From Terriglobus tenax (GTDB lineage: Bacteria > Acidobacteriota > Terriglobia > Terriglobales > Acidobacteriaceae), in contig NZ_JAGSYA010000004.1 in the NCBI RefSeq assembly GCF_025685395.1, positions 1,488,001 through 1,552,000 on the forward strand: a DNA stretch of 64,000 nucleotides, written 5' to 3'. Below, one piece after another: positions 8,493-17,110 of this stretch; the first letter of the stretch is position 1; each line of letters begins with the position of its first letter. The notes under the pieces are model-generated. The model did no database searches. It saw only the letters and a list, made by a program, of their open reading frames with translations, and was not told the DNA's origin. A program made the translations under genes and the position numbers.

Positions 8493-9569
8493 CTACGGCT
8501 CCGGAGCAGTCGAGGGCGGGTTGAAGGGCTCCGACGGTGGCAGATTCCACCAGCTTTGCCCGCTGGGCTCCAGCACCTCTCCCAGCAGCGGATAACGACC
8601 AGCAAAGAAGTACAGGGCGTAGGCCTGAAAGAAGGTCGTCACGAACCCCGCCGAACAGATGTAGACAAACACCGTCCAGCCCAGCGTTACCAGGCCCCCG
8701 ACGATGCACGCGGCCACAACCAGGATCTTTGCCCCCGCCGAGCCGTGGGCGGCAATGGTGTGCCACAGCGCCCAGCAGCCGCCCACTACCGGCACGCCAA
8801 CAATAGCCATGCCGAGAATCAGCACGATGATCGCCGCAATGCCGAGCATGATGCCCAGGATGAAGCGCAGGAAGAGGTAGAGCAACATCTGACCCGGCTC
8901 ATGCCGCAGCATCAGCCGCAGGCGGCGCACACCTTCGCCTAAGGGAGCATTCTCCAGCGCCATGACCGGCAGCACAAAGTCACGCAGCAGATAGAGAATG
9001 GCGAAGAAGGCCACAATCACAACGAAAAGCAACGCAATGGCCCCAAAGAGCGACAGCGCCGCACCGGCTGACATCTGCGACTGCGGCCCTTTTTTCGCCT
9101 GACGAAAGATGGCAAACAGGAAGGGAGCCATGAGTGCAGCCACTACGGCCAGCATTGCGAGAAACAACGCGACCTTAACCCCGATCCACTTCCATGTGGG
9201 TGCGCCATAGCGGTCCCACAGCGGACGGATGACTGTCTCACGCCGCGCCACCACGTCAATCAGCACAAACTGCATGCGGCTGCCCGCATAGAACAGCACA
9301 AGGAAGATAGCCAGCGCGATCAGGAAGATAAGGAAGAAGGCGGCGGCAGCGGCAGCGATCATAGCCGCAGCCGCATGCCCGGCGTTGCCGGAGTTGTTGA
9401 GAGTGCGCGCCGGAACGTTCAGGTTGAAGTTAAAGCCGTTGCCCAGCGCGGCCAGCGTGGCCACCGCTGACAGCTTGAAGTACAGCCGCCAGCTTCGATG
9501 CTCGAAAAGAACCTCTTTCGTGCGTTCCCAGGCAGGACCAACTGCTTCGGCGGCGGATAACATCTGCAT
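8493..9569 (-). CDS. Multi-pass membrane protein of unknown function
   Basis: 358 aa. Starts with a short amphipathic region typical of proteins where AWERTKEVLFEHRSWRLYFKLS precedes the first helix, then about six hydrophobic segments (two near 75-105, 135-165, 180-205, 235-265, 275-310), ending in a Pro-rich tail. The composition resembles the DUF4013/DUF7544-like membrane families found in acidobacteria; I cannot name a function. Two ATGs (9567 and 9561) are possible starts; the first has GAGGG five bases before it. It is 20 nt downstream of trmFO on the same strand, so last in a four-gene run. Confidence 0.78.
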   Translation of the reverse strand: MQMLSAAEAVGPAWERTKEVLFEHRSWRLYFKLSAVATLAALGNGFNFNLNVPARTLNNSGNAGHAAAAMIAAAAAAFFLIFLIALAIFLVLFYAGSRMQFVLIDVVARRETVIRPLWDRYGAPTWKWIGVKVALFLAMLAVVAALMAPFLFAIFRQAKKGPQSQMSAGAALSLFGAIALLFVVIVAFFAILYLLRDFVLPVMALENAPLGEGVRRLRLMLRHEPGQMLLYLFLRFILGIMLGIAAIIVLILGMAIVGVPVVGGCWALWHTIAAHGSAGAKILVVAACIVGGLVTLGWTVFVYICSAGFVTTFFQAYALYFFAGRYPLLGEVLEPSGQSWWNLPPSEPFNPPSTAPEP

Positions 9570-9589
9570 GGCCCTCAGCGTACCTTACG

Positions 9590-10927
9590 TTAGCCAACAG
9601 GCAAAGCACTTTGCGCAAGCCATGCGCCCCACGCCTCCAGGGCGCGTTCGCACTGGAGGCGATGACGCTCCTTCTTGTCGCGGATCTTCTTCCGCAGCTC
9701 TTCTTCCAGCGGCACCAGCAGGTCAAAGGTGATGTTGGCCGGCTGGAAGTGCTTGGCCTCAGCGTGGGTGATGTAGTGCAGCAGAGAGCCATGGGCCGAC
9801 TGACGTGGCGGAGCGACAGGCTCCTCGCCACGCGCCAGCAGAGCGGCAAAACGCCCGCCCAGCAGGCCGCCGGCGATGGATTCCGTATACCCCTCAACGC
9901 CGGAAAGCTGCCCGGCGATCACGATCGAAGGATGCGCCTTCAACTGCAGCGTGCCGTTCAGCACAGCGGGCGAGTTGATGTAGGTATTGCGATGGATCTG
10001 CCCATAGCGCAGAAACTTTGCGTTCTCCAGGCCCGGAATCAGCCGCAGAACCTTTGCCTGGTCGCCATACTTGATGTGGTTCTGGAAGCCGACCAGGTTG
10101 TAGCTGTCGGCGCGCAGGTTCTCCTGCCGCAGTTGCACGCAGGCGTACGGCCAGCGGCCGGTCTTGGGATTCGTCAACCCCGCAGGCTTCATAGGCCCGA
10201 AACGCAGCGTGTCGCGACCACGGCGTGCAAGCTCATCAATCGGCAGGCAGGCCTCAAAATACTGACCCTTTTCCCACTCCTTCAGCTCCACCTTTTCTGA
10301 GGTCAGCAGAGCGTCCAGGAAGGTGTCGTACTCTTCCTTCGTGAACGGGCAGTTGATGTAGTCGGCGGTGCCCTTGTCCCAGCGCGCGGCGAAGTAGACC
10401 TTCTCCATGTCGATGCTACTGGCGTCGACGATGGGCGCAATGGAGTCGTAGAAGGCAAGCTGGTCGCTGCCGGTAAGCCGCTGCAACTCCGCCGCAAGCG
10501 CGGGCGAGGTCAGTGGACCGGTGGCCAGCACGGTGATGTGGTCCCCGCTCTCGTCCAGCGAAATAACCTCCTCACGCACCACGGTGATGCGCGGGTTGGC
10601 GGCAATCGCCTCCGCCACGCGACGCGAGAACTCGACGCGATCCACCGCCAGGGCGTGGCCAGCAGGAACAGCCGTGGCGTCGGCTTCCTTTAACAGGAAC
10701 GATCCGGCACGGCGCATCTCCTGCTTCAACAGCCAGGGCGCGGTGTTTTCGCTTTCACTCTTCAGCGAATTCGAGCAGACCAACTCGGCGAAGTCGCTGG
10801 TCTGGTGCGCCTCGGTCGAGCGATGCGGACGCATCTCGTAGAGCGTGACCTCGCAGCCGGCTGCGGCAGCCTGCAGTGCGGCTTCGGGGCCGGCAAGACC
10901 GCCGCCGATAACGTGAACCTTCTTCAT
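9590..10927 (-). CDS. trmFO: tRNA m5U54 methyltransferase, folate/FAD-dependent
   Basis: 445 aa. Methylenetetrahydrofolate--tRNA-(uracil-5-)-methyltransferase: makes 5-methyluridine at position 54 of tRNA using methylene-THF, FAD and NAD(P)H. N-terminal FAD-binding VHVIGGGLAGPEAALQ, the family sequence EMRPHRSTEAHQT, catalytic Cys in ELVCSNSLKSE, and the later YINCPFTKEEY segment with the second redox Cys. Found in Firmicutes and several Gram-negative phyla that lack TrmA. The start at 10925-10927 overlaps the stop of the GNAT gene by ATGA, so translation is probably coupled. Confidence 0.96.
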   Translation of the reverse strand: MKKVHVIGGGLAGPEAALQAAAAGCEVTLYEMRPHRSTEAHQTSDFAELVCSNSLKSESENTAPWLLKQEMRRAGSFLLKEADATAVPAGHALAVDRVEFSRRVAEAIAANPRITVVREEVISLDESGDHITVLATGPLTSPALAAELQRLTGSDQLAFYDSIAPIVDASSIDMEKVYFAARWDKGTADYINCPFTKEEYDTFLDALLTSEKVELKEWEKGQYFEACLPIDELARRGRDTLRFGPMKPAGLTNPKTGRWPYACVQLRQENLRADSYNLVGFQNHIKYGDQAKVLRLIPGLENAKFLRYGQIHRNTYINSPAVLNGTLQLKAHPSIVIAGQLSGVEGYTESIAGGLLGGRFAALLARGEEPVAPPRQSAHGSLLHYITHAEAKHFQPANITFDLLVPLEEELRKKIRDKKERHRLQCERALEAWGAWLAQSALPVG

Positions 10928-11406
10928 GAGGGAAACTTCTTTGCCAGCGCAGGCAGAGCGGCACCGTCGACGCGCATAATGCGCCAGGGGTGCAGCATCT
11001 GTGCGCCAATGGATTCGTAGAACTTGATGGCGGGCTCGTTCCAGTCCAGCACATGCCACTGGAAGCGGTCTCCTCGCTCCTGCGCTATCGCCGCGACATG
11101 CGAGATCAGCGCCTTGCCGATGCCATTGCGGCGGAACGGCGGGCGGACGAACAGGTCTTCCAGGTGAATCCCCGCGTTACCGCGCCATGTGGAATAGAAC
11201 GGGAAATAGAGCGCCATGCCCGCGGGCTGGCCGTCCCACTCGGCGATCAGGCACTCGTAGACGGGCCGTTCACCAAAACCGTCGCGCAGCAGGTCTTCGG
11301 CGGTAGCAATGGCGGCATCGGGCTCACGCTCGTACTCGGCCAGTTCACGAATGAAGGCGAGCATCTCGGGCACGTCGGCGGGTGTGGCGGGGCGAATCGT
11401 CAGCAT
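10924..11406 (-). CDS. GNAT N-acetyltransferase (diamine acetyltransferase-like)
   Basis: 160 aa, single GNAT domain. Begins LTIRPATPADVPEMLAFIRELAEYE, has the acetyl-CoA loop FRRNGIGKAL preceded by GIHLEDLFVRP, and a C-terminal WNEPAIKFYESIGA helix; this pattern is that of spermidine/thialysine N-epsilon-acetyltransferases (SSAT2-like). It transfers acetyl from acetyl-CoA to an amine; the exact substrate is not visible. It ends in a 4-nt ATGA overlap with trmFO and starts 17 nt after the preceding secreted-protein gene. Confidence 0.88.
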   Translation of the reverse strand: MLTIRPATPADVPEMLAFIRELAEYEREPDAAIATAEDLLRDGFGERPVYECLIAEWDGQPAGMALYFPFYSTWRGNAGIHLEDLFVRPPFRRNGIGKALISHVAAIAQERGDRFQWHVLDWNEPAIKFYESIGAQMLHPWRIMRVDGAALPALAKKFPS

Positions 11407-11423
11407 AAAGCGCAGAAACCAGT

Positions 11424-12089
11424 TTACGGCTTCTGCGCGTGCGAGGTGCGATAACTCAGCTTCAGGGGAATCTGGAAGGCGAAGAGTTCGTGGTTTTCCG
11501 TCTCCTGCGGAGCACGCGCCATCACCTTGCGAATGTAAAGATCACTGCCGTCGATGGGATTCTTTACATCGCGGATGTCATAGATCAGATAACCGGCTAC
11601 AGTCTTGTGCGGCGCCACCGTAGTCGTCTGAAAGCCAAACTCGTTGAAGTCCTGCGTAATCTTCTTGTCGACCGGATGATGCACCGTGATCGGTGGCAGC
11701 GGCGCAGGCAGCGGCACCTTGGTCCCCTTGGCGTTCTTGTAGGTGAACATACGGCGGTTCACCTCTTCCTCAATGGCTGCGGGAATCTTGTCGTTATTCT
11801 CGGTCATCATTTGCATACGTGCCTCGTCCAGCGAGAGAGTGCTGTCTGAGTTATTTGTCACGATGACGCGGATAGGCAGCAGGTCATTCGCCACGTACTT
11901 GATGCGGAAGAACGGACATTTCTCGTCGGTATCGCAGACGTCGGCGGCAACTACGACCTTCTCGGCCTCATGCGCATCCTTCGCCGGATACGAGGTAGCA
12001 GGATCGGCCGCGGGTGGCTTTTTATCAGCCGCAACGGCGGGAAGAGCACACAGAAGGGTAATCGCGAAGAGTCGGCGCACAGGCATCAT
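11424..12089 (-). CDS. Secreted protein of unknown function
   Basis: About 221 aa. Signal peptide (MPVRRLFAITLLCALPAVAA, cleaved after VAA), then a single domain of mixed beta structure with two close cysteines (VCDTDEKCPFF) that could form a disulfide, and a stretch VTNNSDSTLSLDEARMQM that looks like an immunoglobulin-like or transglutaminase-related beta-sandwich. I do not recognise the family. Start chosen at the first of two tandem ATGs (12087); an upstream TTG is possible. First gene of the minus-strand run leading into GNAT and trmFO. Confidence 0.7.
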   Translation of the reverse strand: MMPVRRLFAITLLCALPAVAADKKPPAADPATSYPAKDAHEAEKVVVAADVCDTDEKCPFFRIKYVANDLLPIRVIVTNNSDSTLSLDEARMQMMTENNDKIPAAIEEEVNRRMFTYKNAKGTKVPLPAPLPPITVHHPVDKKITQDFNEFGFQTTTVAPHKTVAGYLIYDIRDVKNPIDGSDLYIRKVMARAPQETENHELFAFQIPLKLSYRTSHAQKP

Positions 12090-12138
12090 CGGTTCCAAAC
12101 CATTATCATCTTCGCTGTTAGACGTAAATATCCAGCGA

Positions 12139-13422
12139 ATGATGACCCTCTACAGACTGACCTTTACCGCGGCGCTGATCCTAAGCGCGCCGTACTGGCT
12201 GGTGCGTATGCTCGTGCAGAAAAAATACGCTCTCGGCCTGCGGCAGCGGCTGGGCATTGTGCCCGCGGCACTGCTTCGGTTCGCTGCGGGGAAAAAGATC
12301 ATCTGGCTGCACGCCGTCAGCGTGGGCGAAACCCTGTCCGCAACGCGGCTGGTGGCAGAGCTGGAGCAGGCCATGCCGGGATATACGGTCGCCATCTCCA
12401 CCACAACGGCGGCAGGACAGGCGCTGGCACAGCAACGGTTCGGCGCAGAGCGGGTCTTCTACTTCCCGCTGGACTTTACCTTGGCCGTCCGCCGCTACCT
12501 GCAGGCGCTGCGACCCCAACTGATGGTGCTGATGGAGAGCGAGCTGTGGCCCGCGCACCTGGAAGAGTGCCGCCGCATGGGCATCCCGGTGGTCGTCGCC
12601 AACACCCGCGTCTCCGACCGCTCGTTCCGCCGGACGCTGCCGCTGCGTGCCCTGTGGAAGCGCATGGCGGCAAAGGTCACGCTTTTTGTCGCGCAAAGCG
12701 AGGAAGACGCAGGGCGCCTGCTGGCCCTGGGAGCGAAGCCGGAACAGGTAACCACCAGCGGCAATTTGAAGTACGACATCCGCGCCGCAGCTAGAATGCC
12801 CATCACGGACCTTCTGCGCCAGCATCTGCCGCAGGCACCGCTGCTGGTTGCCGGAAGCACGCTGGCCGGGGAGGAAGAGGCGTTGCTTTCCTGCTGGAAG
12901 CAGATGCCCCCCGCCGTCATGGTGCTTGCGGCGCGGCATCCTGAAAGGTTTGAGAGCGTCGCTTCCCTGCTGGGACAGAGTGACCTTCCCTGGCAACGGC
13001 TCAGCACGTGGCGGCAATCGCCACAGCCGGTCGTGCCCGGCACGGTGCTTCTGCTGGACTCCATCGGAGAGCTCGCCTCCATTTACTCCCTCGCGCGCGT
13101 GGCCTTTGTCGGCGGCAGCCTCTTCGGCGAGGGCGGTCACAGCCCTCTGGAACCGGCGCAATGGGGAGTCTCCGTCATCCAGGGAGAGTCGTATGAAAAC
13201 TTCCGCGGCCCGGTCGATGCCCTGCTGGCGGCCGATGCCATCACACTTTCCTCGGTAGAGAAGCTCTGCGAGACGCTGCAGGCGCTGCTCTTCGATGCCG
13301 AACATGCATCCTCCATGGGCGAACGGGCGAGGCAGGTCTTTGTTTCCCAGGCTGGAGCAACCGCGCGCACAGTCACTGCCATTGCTCGTATGATGTCCCC
13401 TGCAGTGGAGCACCTGCCGTGA
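12139..13422 (+). CDS. waaA: 3-deoxy-D-manno-octulosonic acid (Kdo) transferase
   Basis: 427 aa. Inner-membrane glycosyltransferase (GT30) that adds Kdo to lipid A precursor. N-terminal membrane anchor (TLYRLTFTAALILSAPYWLVR), then the GT-B N-domain with LRQRLGIVP and IWLHAVSVGE (catalytic Glu), MESELWPAHL, and the C-domain with VAFVGGSLFGEGGHSPLEPA, the signature of the sugar-nucleotide-binding half. Two tandem ATGs at 12139 and 12142; first taken. Its TGA overlaps the GTG start of lpxK (GTGA). First gene of an LPS run ending near 16.0 kb; kdsC, which makes the Kdo precursor, is at 34.8 kb. Confidence 0.95.
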   Translation: MMTLYRLTFTAALILSAPYWLVRMLVQKKYALGLRQRLGIVPAALLRFAAGKKIIWLHAVSVGETLSATRLVAELEQAMPGYTVAISTTTAAGQALAQQRFGAERVFYFPLDFTLAVRRYLQALRPQLMVLMESELWPAHLEECRRMGIPVVVANTRVSDRSFRRTLPLRALWKRMAAKVTLFVAQSEEDAGRLLALGAKPEQVTTSGNLKYDIRAAARMPITDLLRQHLPQAPLLVAGSTLAGEEEALLSCWKQMPPAVMVLAARHPERFESVASLLGQSDLPWQRLSTWRQSPQPVVPGTVLLLDSIGELASIYSLARVAFVGGSLFGEGGHSPLEPAQWGVSVIQGESYENFRGPVDALLAADAITLSSVEKLCETLQALLFDAEHASSMGERARQVFVSQAGATARTVTAIARMMSPAVEHLP

Positions 13423-14372
13423 GACCCTTCCTCAAGCCGCTGGTTCCTCTTTACGCCGCCGGACTCGGCTGGAAGAACAGCCGTTTCGACCGCGGCACCA
13501 CCAAGGTCTGGCGGCTGGGCAAGCCGGTCATCTCGGTCGGCAGCCTGTCTGCCGGGGGAGCAGGAAAAACCCCCGTTGTTCTGGCGCTCCTGGACCTTCT
13601 GCAGCAGCACGGCATCCCTGCCGATGTCCTCTCTCGCGGCTATGGGCGGGAGCTGAAGACCGCCCTGCAAGTGGAGGCCAACGGACCTGCCACGGAGTTC
13701 GGCGATGAGACGCTGATGATCGCCCGGCGCGGCTGGCCGGTCTTCGTCGCCCCGCAGCGCTTTGACGCCGGCGTACTGGCCGAGCAGCAGACACAAGGCA
13801 GCAGGGTCCACCTGCTGGACGACGGGATGCAGCACCGCCAGCTTGCCCGCGCCCTGGACATCGCCCTGCTTACCCGCGAGGACGCAAACGACCTTCTGCT
13901 GCCCGCCGGCAACCTGCGCGAGCCGCTGGAAAGCCTGCGCCGGGCGCACGTCGTCGTCATGCGCGAAGAGGAAGCCGCGGCGCTCTCGCTGGCCGTACAC
14001 CATTACTCCCCCATGGCACGCCGCTGGATCATCCGCAGGCAGTTGCGGCTGGACGGGCCGCTGCCGGAGCGCGCCCTGGCCTTCTGCGGCATCGCACGGC
14101 CGGATGGCTTCTTCACCATGCTGAAGCAACTGGGCGTACCGCTGGTGGCGCAGCAGGTCTTTCCCGATCACCACGCATACACGGAAACCGAGATTGCGGC
14201 CCTTCGGGACCGCGCGCAACAGGCCATGTGCGACGCAATTCTCACCACGGAGAAAGACGCCGTAAAGCTGCCCGCGGATATGCCACGGCTGCGCGTGGCA
14301 TATCTCGACGCCGTCTTTACCGACCCCGCTACCGTATGGGGCGACCTGCAGCAGCTCTTGAACCTGGGCTAG
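13419..14372 (+). CDS. lpxK: Tetraacyldisaccharide 4'-kinase
   Basis: 317 aa, GTG start at 13419 overlapping the stop of waaA. Phosphorylates the 4'-position of the lipid A disaccharide with ATP at the inner membrane. Walker A SVGSLSAGGAGKTP at about 41-54, the second family motif SRGYGR, and LLDDGMQHRQL with the Walker B-like Asp pair. The N-terminal PLYAAGLGWKNSRFD is the membrane-contacting region. Length matches the family. Confidence 0.95.
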   Translation: MRPFLKPLVPLYAAGLGWKNSRFDRGTTKVWRLGKPVISVGSLSAGGAGKTPVVLALLDLLQQHGIPADVLSRGYGRELKTALQVEANGPATEFGDETLMIARRGWPVFVAPQRFDAGVLAEQQTQGSRVHLLDDGMQHRQLARALDIALLTREDANDLLLPAGNLREPLESLRRAHVVVMREEEAAALSLAVHHYSPMARRWIIRRQLRLDGPLPERALAFCGIARPDGFFTMLKQLGVPLVAQQVFPDHHAYTETEIAALRDRAQQAMCDAILTTEKDAVKLPADMPRLRVAYLDAVFTDPATVWGDLQQLLNLG

Positions 14373-14394
14373 CAGCTTCTGCGACAATCAAGGT

Positions 14395-15447
14395 TTGGCT
14401 GCTCAGATTCCATCCAGTCCGCGGATTCTCGTTGTGCGCACCGGCGCCATGGGCGACATCCTGCACGGTATGCCTGCCATCACGGCGCTGCGCCACGCCC
14501 TTCCGGATGCCCATATCGGATGGGTCGTGGAGCCGCACTGGTCTCCTCTGCTGCAGGCCTCTGGAACTTCATTCCCGCGCACACCGCAGATGCCTCTGGT
14601 CGACCGCGTCCACTTTGCCGAAACCCGCAGCTGGAGCAAGAGGCCCCTTTCTTTCCGGACGCTGCAAAGCATTCTCGACCTGCGCGCCGAACTTCGCGCC
14701 GAACACTACGACATCGCGATTGACCTGCAGGGTTCCATCCGCTCGGCCATCCTCGCAAAGCTCAGCGGAGCGAAGCAGATCCTCGGACCCGCCGCGCCAC
14801 GCGAAAAACAGGCGGCGTGGCTCTACCGCACGAAGGTAGCCACGCACAGCGAACATGTGATTCCGCAGGCCTGCGAGATTGCCGGCGCCCTCGGGATTCC
14901 CCTGGCACCTGCCACCGTCTCCCTGCCGCTCGATAAGGACGCTGAGATTTGGGCCGCTTCCCTTCCCTGCGAAAACAGCATCTTCCTTGCGCCTTCTGCC
15001 GGATGGGGAGCCAAGCAGTGGCCCGCCGACCGCTATGGCGAACTGGCGCGCAGGCTGGCCGCAAACGGATACTCTGTCTTAGTGAACGCCGTCCATCCAC
15101 AGGACCCGCTGGCCAAGGCCGTGGTGCGTGCCAGTGATGGCATCGCAACCCCGGTGGTGGCCGGCATCGCACAACTGATCGCCCTGACCCGCCGCATGAA
15201 GCTGGTCGTGGCCGGGGATACCGGCCCGCTGCACATGGCTGCCGCGCTGCAGGTGCCAGTGGTGGCCATCTTTGGCCCTACGGACCCGGCCCGCAACGGC
15301 CCTTACAACACCACGAGCCGCGTTCTGCGCGACCCGTCCAGCGTGCGCGATCACCGCCGCCACGCCGCGCCGGAGGCTGGCCTGCTGCGCATCACGGTCG
15401 ACCAGGTCTACGCTGCCGCACTTGAACTTTTGGAGACACACGCATGA
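14395..15447 (+). CDS. waaC: LPS heptosyltransferase (GT9)
   Basis: 350 aa. Transfers heptose from ADP-heptose to Kdo of the inner core. GT9 features: N-terminal RILVVRTGAMGDILHGMPAI, IDLQGSIRSAILA, FLAPSAGWGAKQWP in the donor domain, and VVAGDTGPLHMAAAL with FGPTDPARNGPY. The closest subgroup is heptosyltransferase I. No ATG is in a sensible position; the TTG at 14395, shortly after an AAGG, gives the family's normal N-terminus. The stop overlaps the next gene's ATG (ATGA). Confidence 0.9.
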   Translation: MAAQIPSSPRILVVRTGAMGDILHGMPAITALRHALPDAHIGWVVEPHWSPLLQASGTSFPRTPQMPLVDRVHFAETRSWSKRPLSFRTLQSILDLRAELRAEHYDIAIDLQGSIRSAILAKLSGAKQILGPAAPREKQAAWLYRTKVATHSEHVIPQACEIAGALGIPLAPATVSLPLDKDAEIWAASLPCENSIFLAPSAGWGAKQWPADRYGELARRLAANGYSVLVNAVHPQDPLAKAVVRASDGIATPVVAGIAQLIALTRRMKLVVAGDTGPLHMAAALQVPVVAIFGPTDPARNGPYNTTSRVLRDPSSVRDHRRHAAPEAGLLRITVDQVYAAALELLETHA

Positions 15448-16007
15448 GCGCCCAGCGCACCACCTGGCAGAAGATCGCCCGCCGCATCCGCGTCCCGCTG
15501 GGCTTTGTCTGCGCCGCGATTTTCCTGTATCTCGCACGCCCCAGCCTTGCCACGCTCGCAGCCAGCATCCCCGTTGTGGGCTGCGGTCTGTGGCTGCGCG
15601 GATACGCCGCCGGCTACGTGAAGAAGAACGCCGAGCTGACCCAGACCGGCCCCTACGCTCACACACGCAACCCGCTTTACCTCGGATCGATTTTGATTGC
15701 GGTAGGCTTCGCCGTCGCCGCGCGAAGCTGGCCGATGGCCGTGGTCCTGGTGGCCATGTTCCTTGCCATCTATCTGCCGACCATCCGTTCGGAAGAAGAG
15801 TTCCTGCGCGCCCACTTCGCGGACTTCGACACCTACGCCAGCCGCGTGCCTCGCCTGCTGCCCCGGCTGACCCCGGCTAAGACCACCGCCAGCAAGGGCA
15901 GCTTCTCACCCGAGCTTTACCGCAAGCATCGTGAGTACAATGCCCTTATGGGTGCGTCGGCGATCTACGCGGCCCTGATAGCGCGGCTGCTGTTCTGGCC
16001 TCGCTGA
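15444..16007 (+). CDS. Isoprenylcysteine/phospholipid methyltransferase-type membrane protein
   Basis: 187 aa with about four hydrophobic segments. ICMT/PEMT family signature: TGPYAHTRNPLYLGSIL (SAM-binding loop) followed by RSEEEFLRAHFADFDTYASRVPR. In bacteria these integral membrane methyltransferases act on lipids, small isoprenoids or unknown targets. Its ATG overlaps the waaC stop, so it is translated with the LPS genes; a role in modifying an envelope lipid is an inference from this position only. Confidence 0.85.
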   Translation: MSAQRTTWQKIARRIRVPLGFVCAAIFLYLARPSLATLAASIPVVGCGLWLRGYAAGYVKKNAELTQTGPYAHTRNPLYLGSILIAVGFAVAARSWPMAVVLVAMFLAIYLPTIRSEEEFLRAHFADFDTYASRVPRLLPRLTPAKTTASKGSFSPELYRKHREYNALMGASAIYAALIARLLFWPR

Positions 16008-16022
16008 TTTTTTCCTGAGAGA

Positions 16023-16832
16023 ATGGGCTGCAGTTTGCTTCTGACCAGACGATTCATCGCCATCGCCGCCCTTGCGCTCTCCGTCACCGGCAGCACCCAG
16101 CAGCCGCAGGCAGTGCCCCCGGCCGCGCCTTCCATGGCTGCTCCGCAACCTGGATTCAGCTTCGCCGCCAGCCCCCAGACCCTGACCTATAGCGTTGATT
16201 GGAGAGTCTTTACAGCCGGCCAGGCGGTCTTCCGCCTGGAGAATGTCAACGGCCAGATCAGGATCAACGCAACCGCCGACACCCTGGGCGCGGTCAACAT
16301 GCTCTACCCCGTCGCCGACAAGTACCAGTCCACTTTCGACGCGCGCACCGGCTGCTCCTCAAACTATTCCAAGCAGATCCAGGAAGGCCGCCGCAAGGTC
16401 AACACCGACCTGACCTTCAACTATCCGGCTGGTAAGCAGATGCTGTTCGAACGCAACCTGATCAAGGGCAACACCAAGCAGCAGGAGACCCCGATCCCAG
16501 CCTGCGTTACCGACTCGCTCTCGGCTATCTTCTACGTCGCCTCGCAGCCCATTGCTGTTGGCCAGAGCACCACGCTGCTGCTGGCCGACTCCGCCCGCGT
16601 AGTTCCCGTAACCATGAAGGCCGAGGCCAGGGAAGAGATCAAGACCCCCGCCGGAACCTTCCAGACCATCCGCATGCAGCCCACCGCCGATGCCGGTATT
16701 GTGAAAAATCGCGGCAATATCTGGGTCTGGTATACGGACGATGCGCGGCATATCCCTGTTCAGATTCGCGCGCACCTGCCGCTGGTCTTCGGAACCATCA
16801 CCTTCCGCCTGCAGTCCGCGGAGACAAAGTAG
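16023..16832 (+). CDS. DUF3108 domain secreted protein
   Basis: 269 aa. Hydrophobic N-terminus (RFIAIAALALSVTGS) reads as signal peptide or lipoprotein-like export signal, then a DUF3108 domain: LTYSVDWRVFTAGQAVFRLE at the start and the closing NIWVWYTDDARHIPVQIRA. Two Cys (CSSNYSK and PACVTD) may be disulfide bonded. DUF3108 proteins are periplasmic, beta-barrel-like (lipocalin-like) and of unknown function, often near envelope genes, as here 15 nt after the methyltransferase gene. GAGAG precedes the start closely. Confidence 0.87.
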   Translation: MGCSLLLTRRFIAIAALALSVTGSTQQPQAVPPAAPSMAAPQPGFSFAASPQTLTYSVDWRVFTAGQAVFRLENVNGQIRINATADTLGAVNMLYPVADKYQSTFDARTGCSSNYSKQIQEGRRKVNTDLTFNYPAGKQMLFERNLIKGNTKQQETPIPACVTDSLSAIFYVASQPIAVGQSTTLLLADSARVVPVTMKAEAREEIKTPAGTFQTIRMQPTADAGIVKNRGNIWVWYTDDARHIPVQIRAHLPLVFGTITFRLQSAETK

Positions 16833-16946
16833 CTTTCCTGCCAGCGGTATCCCCGGAACCGGTCATCCTCTGGTATGCTTAAAAAGTTGGTTTTCGCGTG
16901 TGTTCCAGGCCCTCGCTTATGAAAACTGACACCCTTCACAGAAAAT

Positions 16947-17023
16947 CGGGGAGTGGCTCAGCCTGGTAGAGCACCTGCTTCGGGAGCAGGGGGTCGGAGG
17001 TTCGAATCCTCTCTCCCCGACCA
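16947..17023 (+). tRNA. tRNA-Pro (CGG)
   Basis: 77 nt cloverleaf with encoded CCA. Acceptor stem CGGGGAG / CTCCCCG, D-arm GGCTCAGCCTGGTAGAGC, anticodon stem CCTGC / GCAGG with loop TTCGGGA, so anticodon CGG reads proline CCG; T-arm GGTTCGAATCC loop. Discriminator base A. The C1:G72 first pair fits bacterial tRNA-Pro. Confidence 0.97.
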
Positions 17024-17110
17024 TTCACTTAGACAAGTTTTTATCCACTCCACCTGCGAAAACAGGTCAGACTGGCGCGTTTTAACCTCCTTCCGCTAGG
17101 ATGGCGTGCG

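Noticed and set aside
12090-12098. TTG upstream start for the secreted protein at 11424-12089
   Set aside because: Two tandem ATGs directly before the signal peptide are better starts.
13137-14387. Minus-strand open frame of over 400 codons across waaA and lpxK
   Set aside because: Antisense to two well-defined enzymes with overlapping start and stop.
16871-16886. Extended -10-like TGGTATGCT before the tRNA as promoter
   Set aside because: No -35 at the correct spacing; too weak to list.
17052-17067. Short hairpin ACCTG...CAGGT after the tRNA
   Set aside because: Only five pairs and no T-run behind it; not called as terminator.
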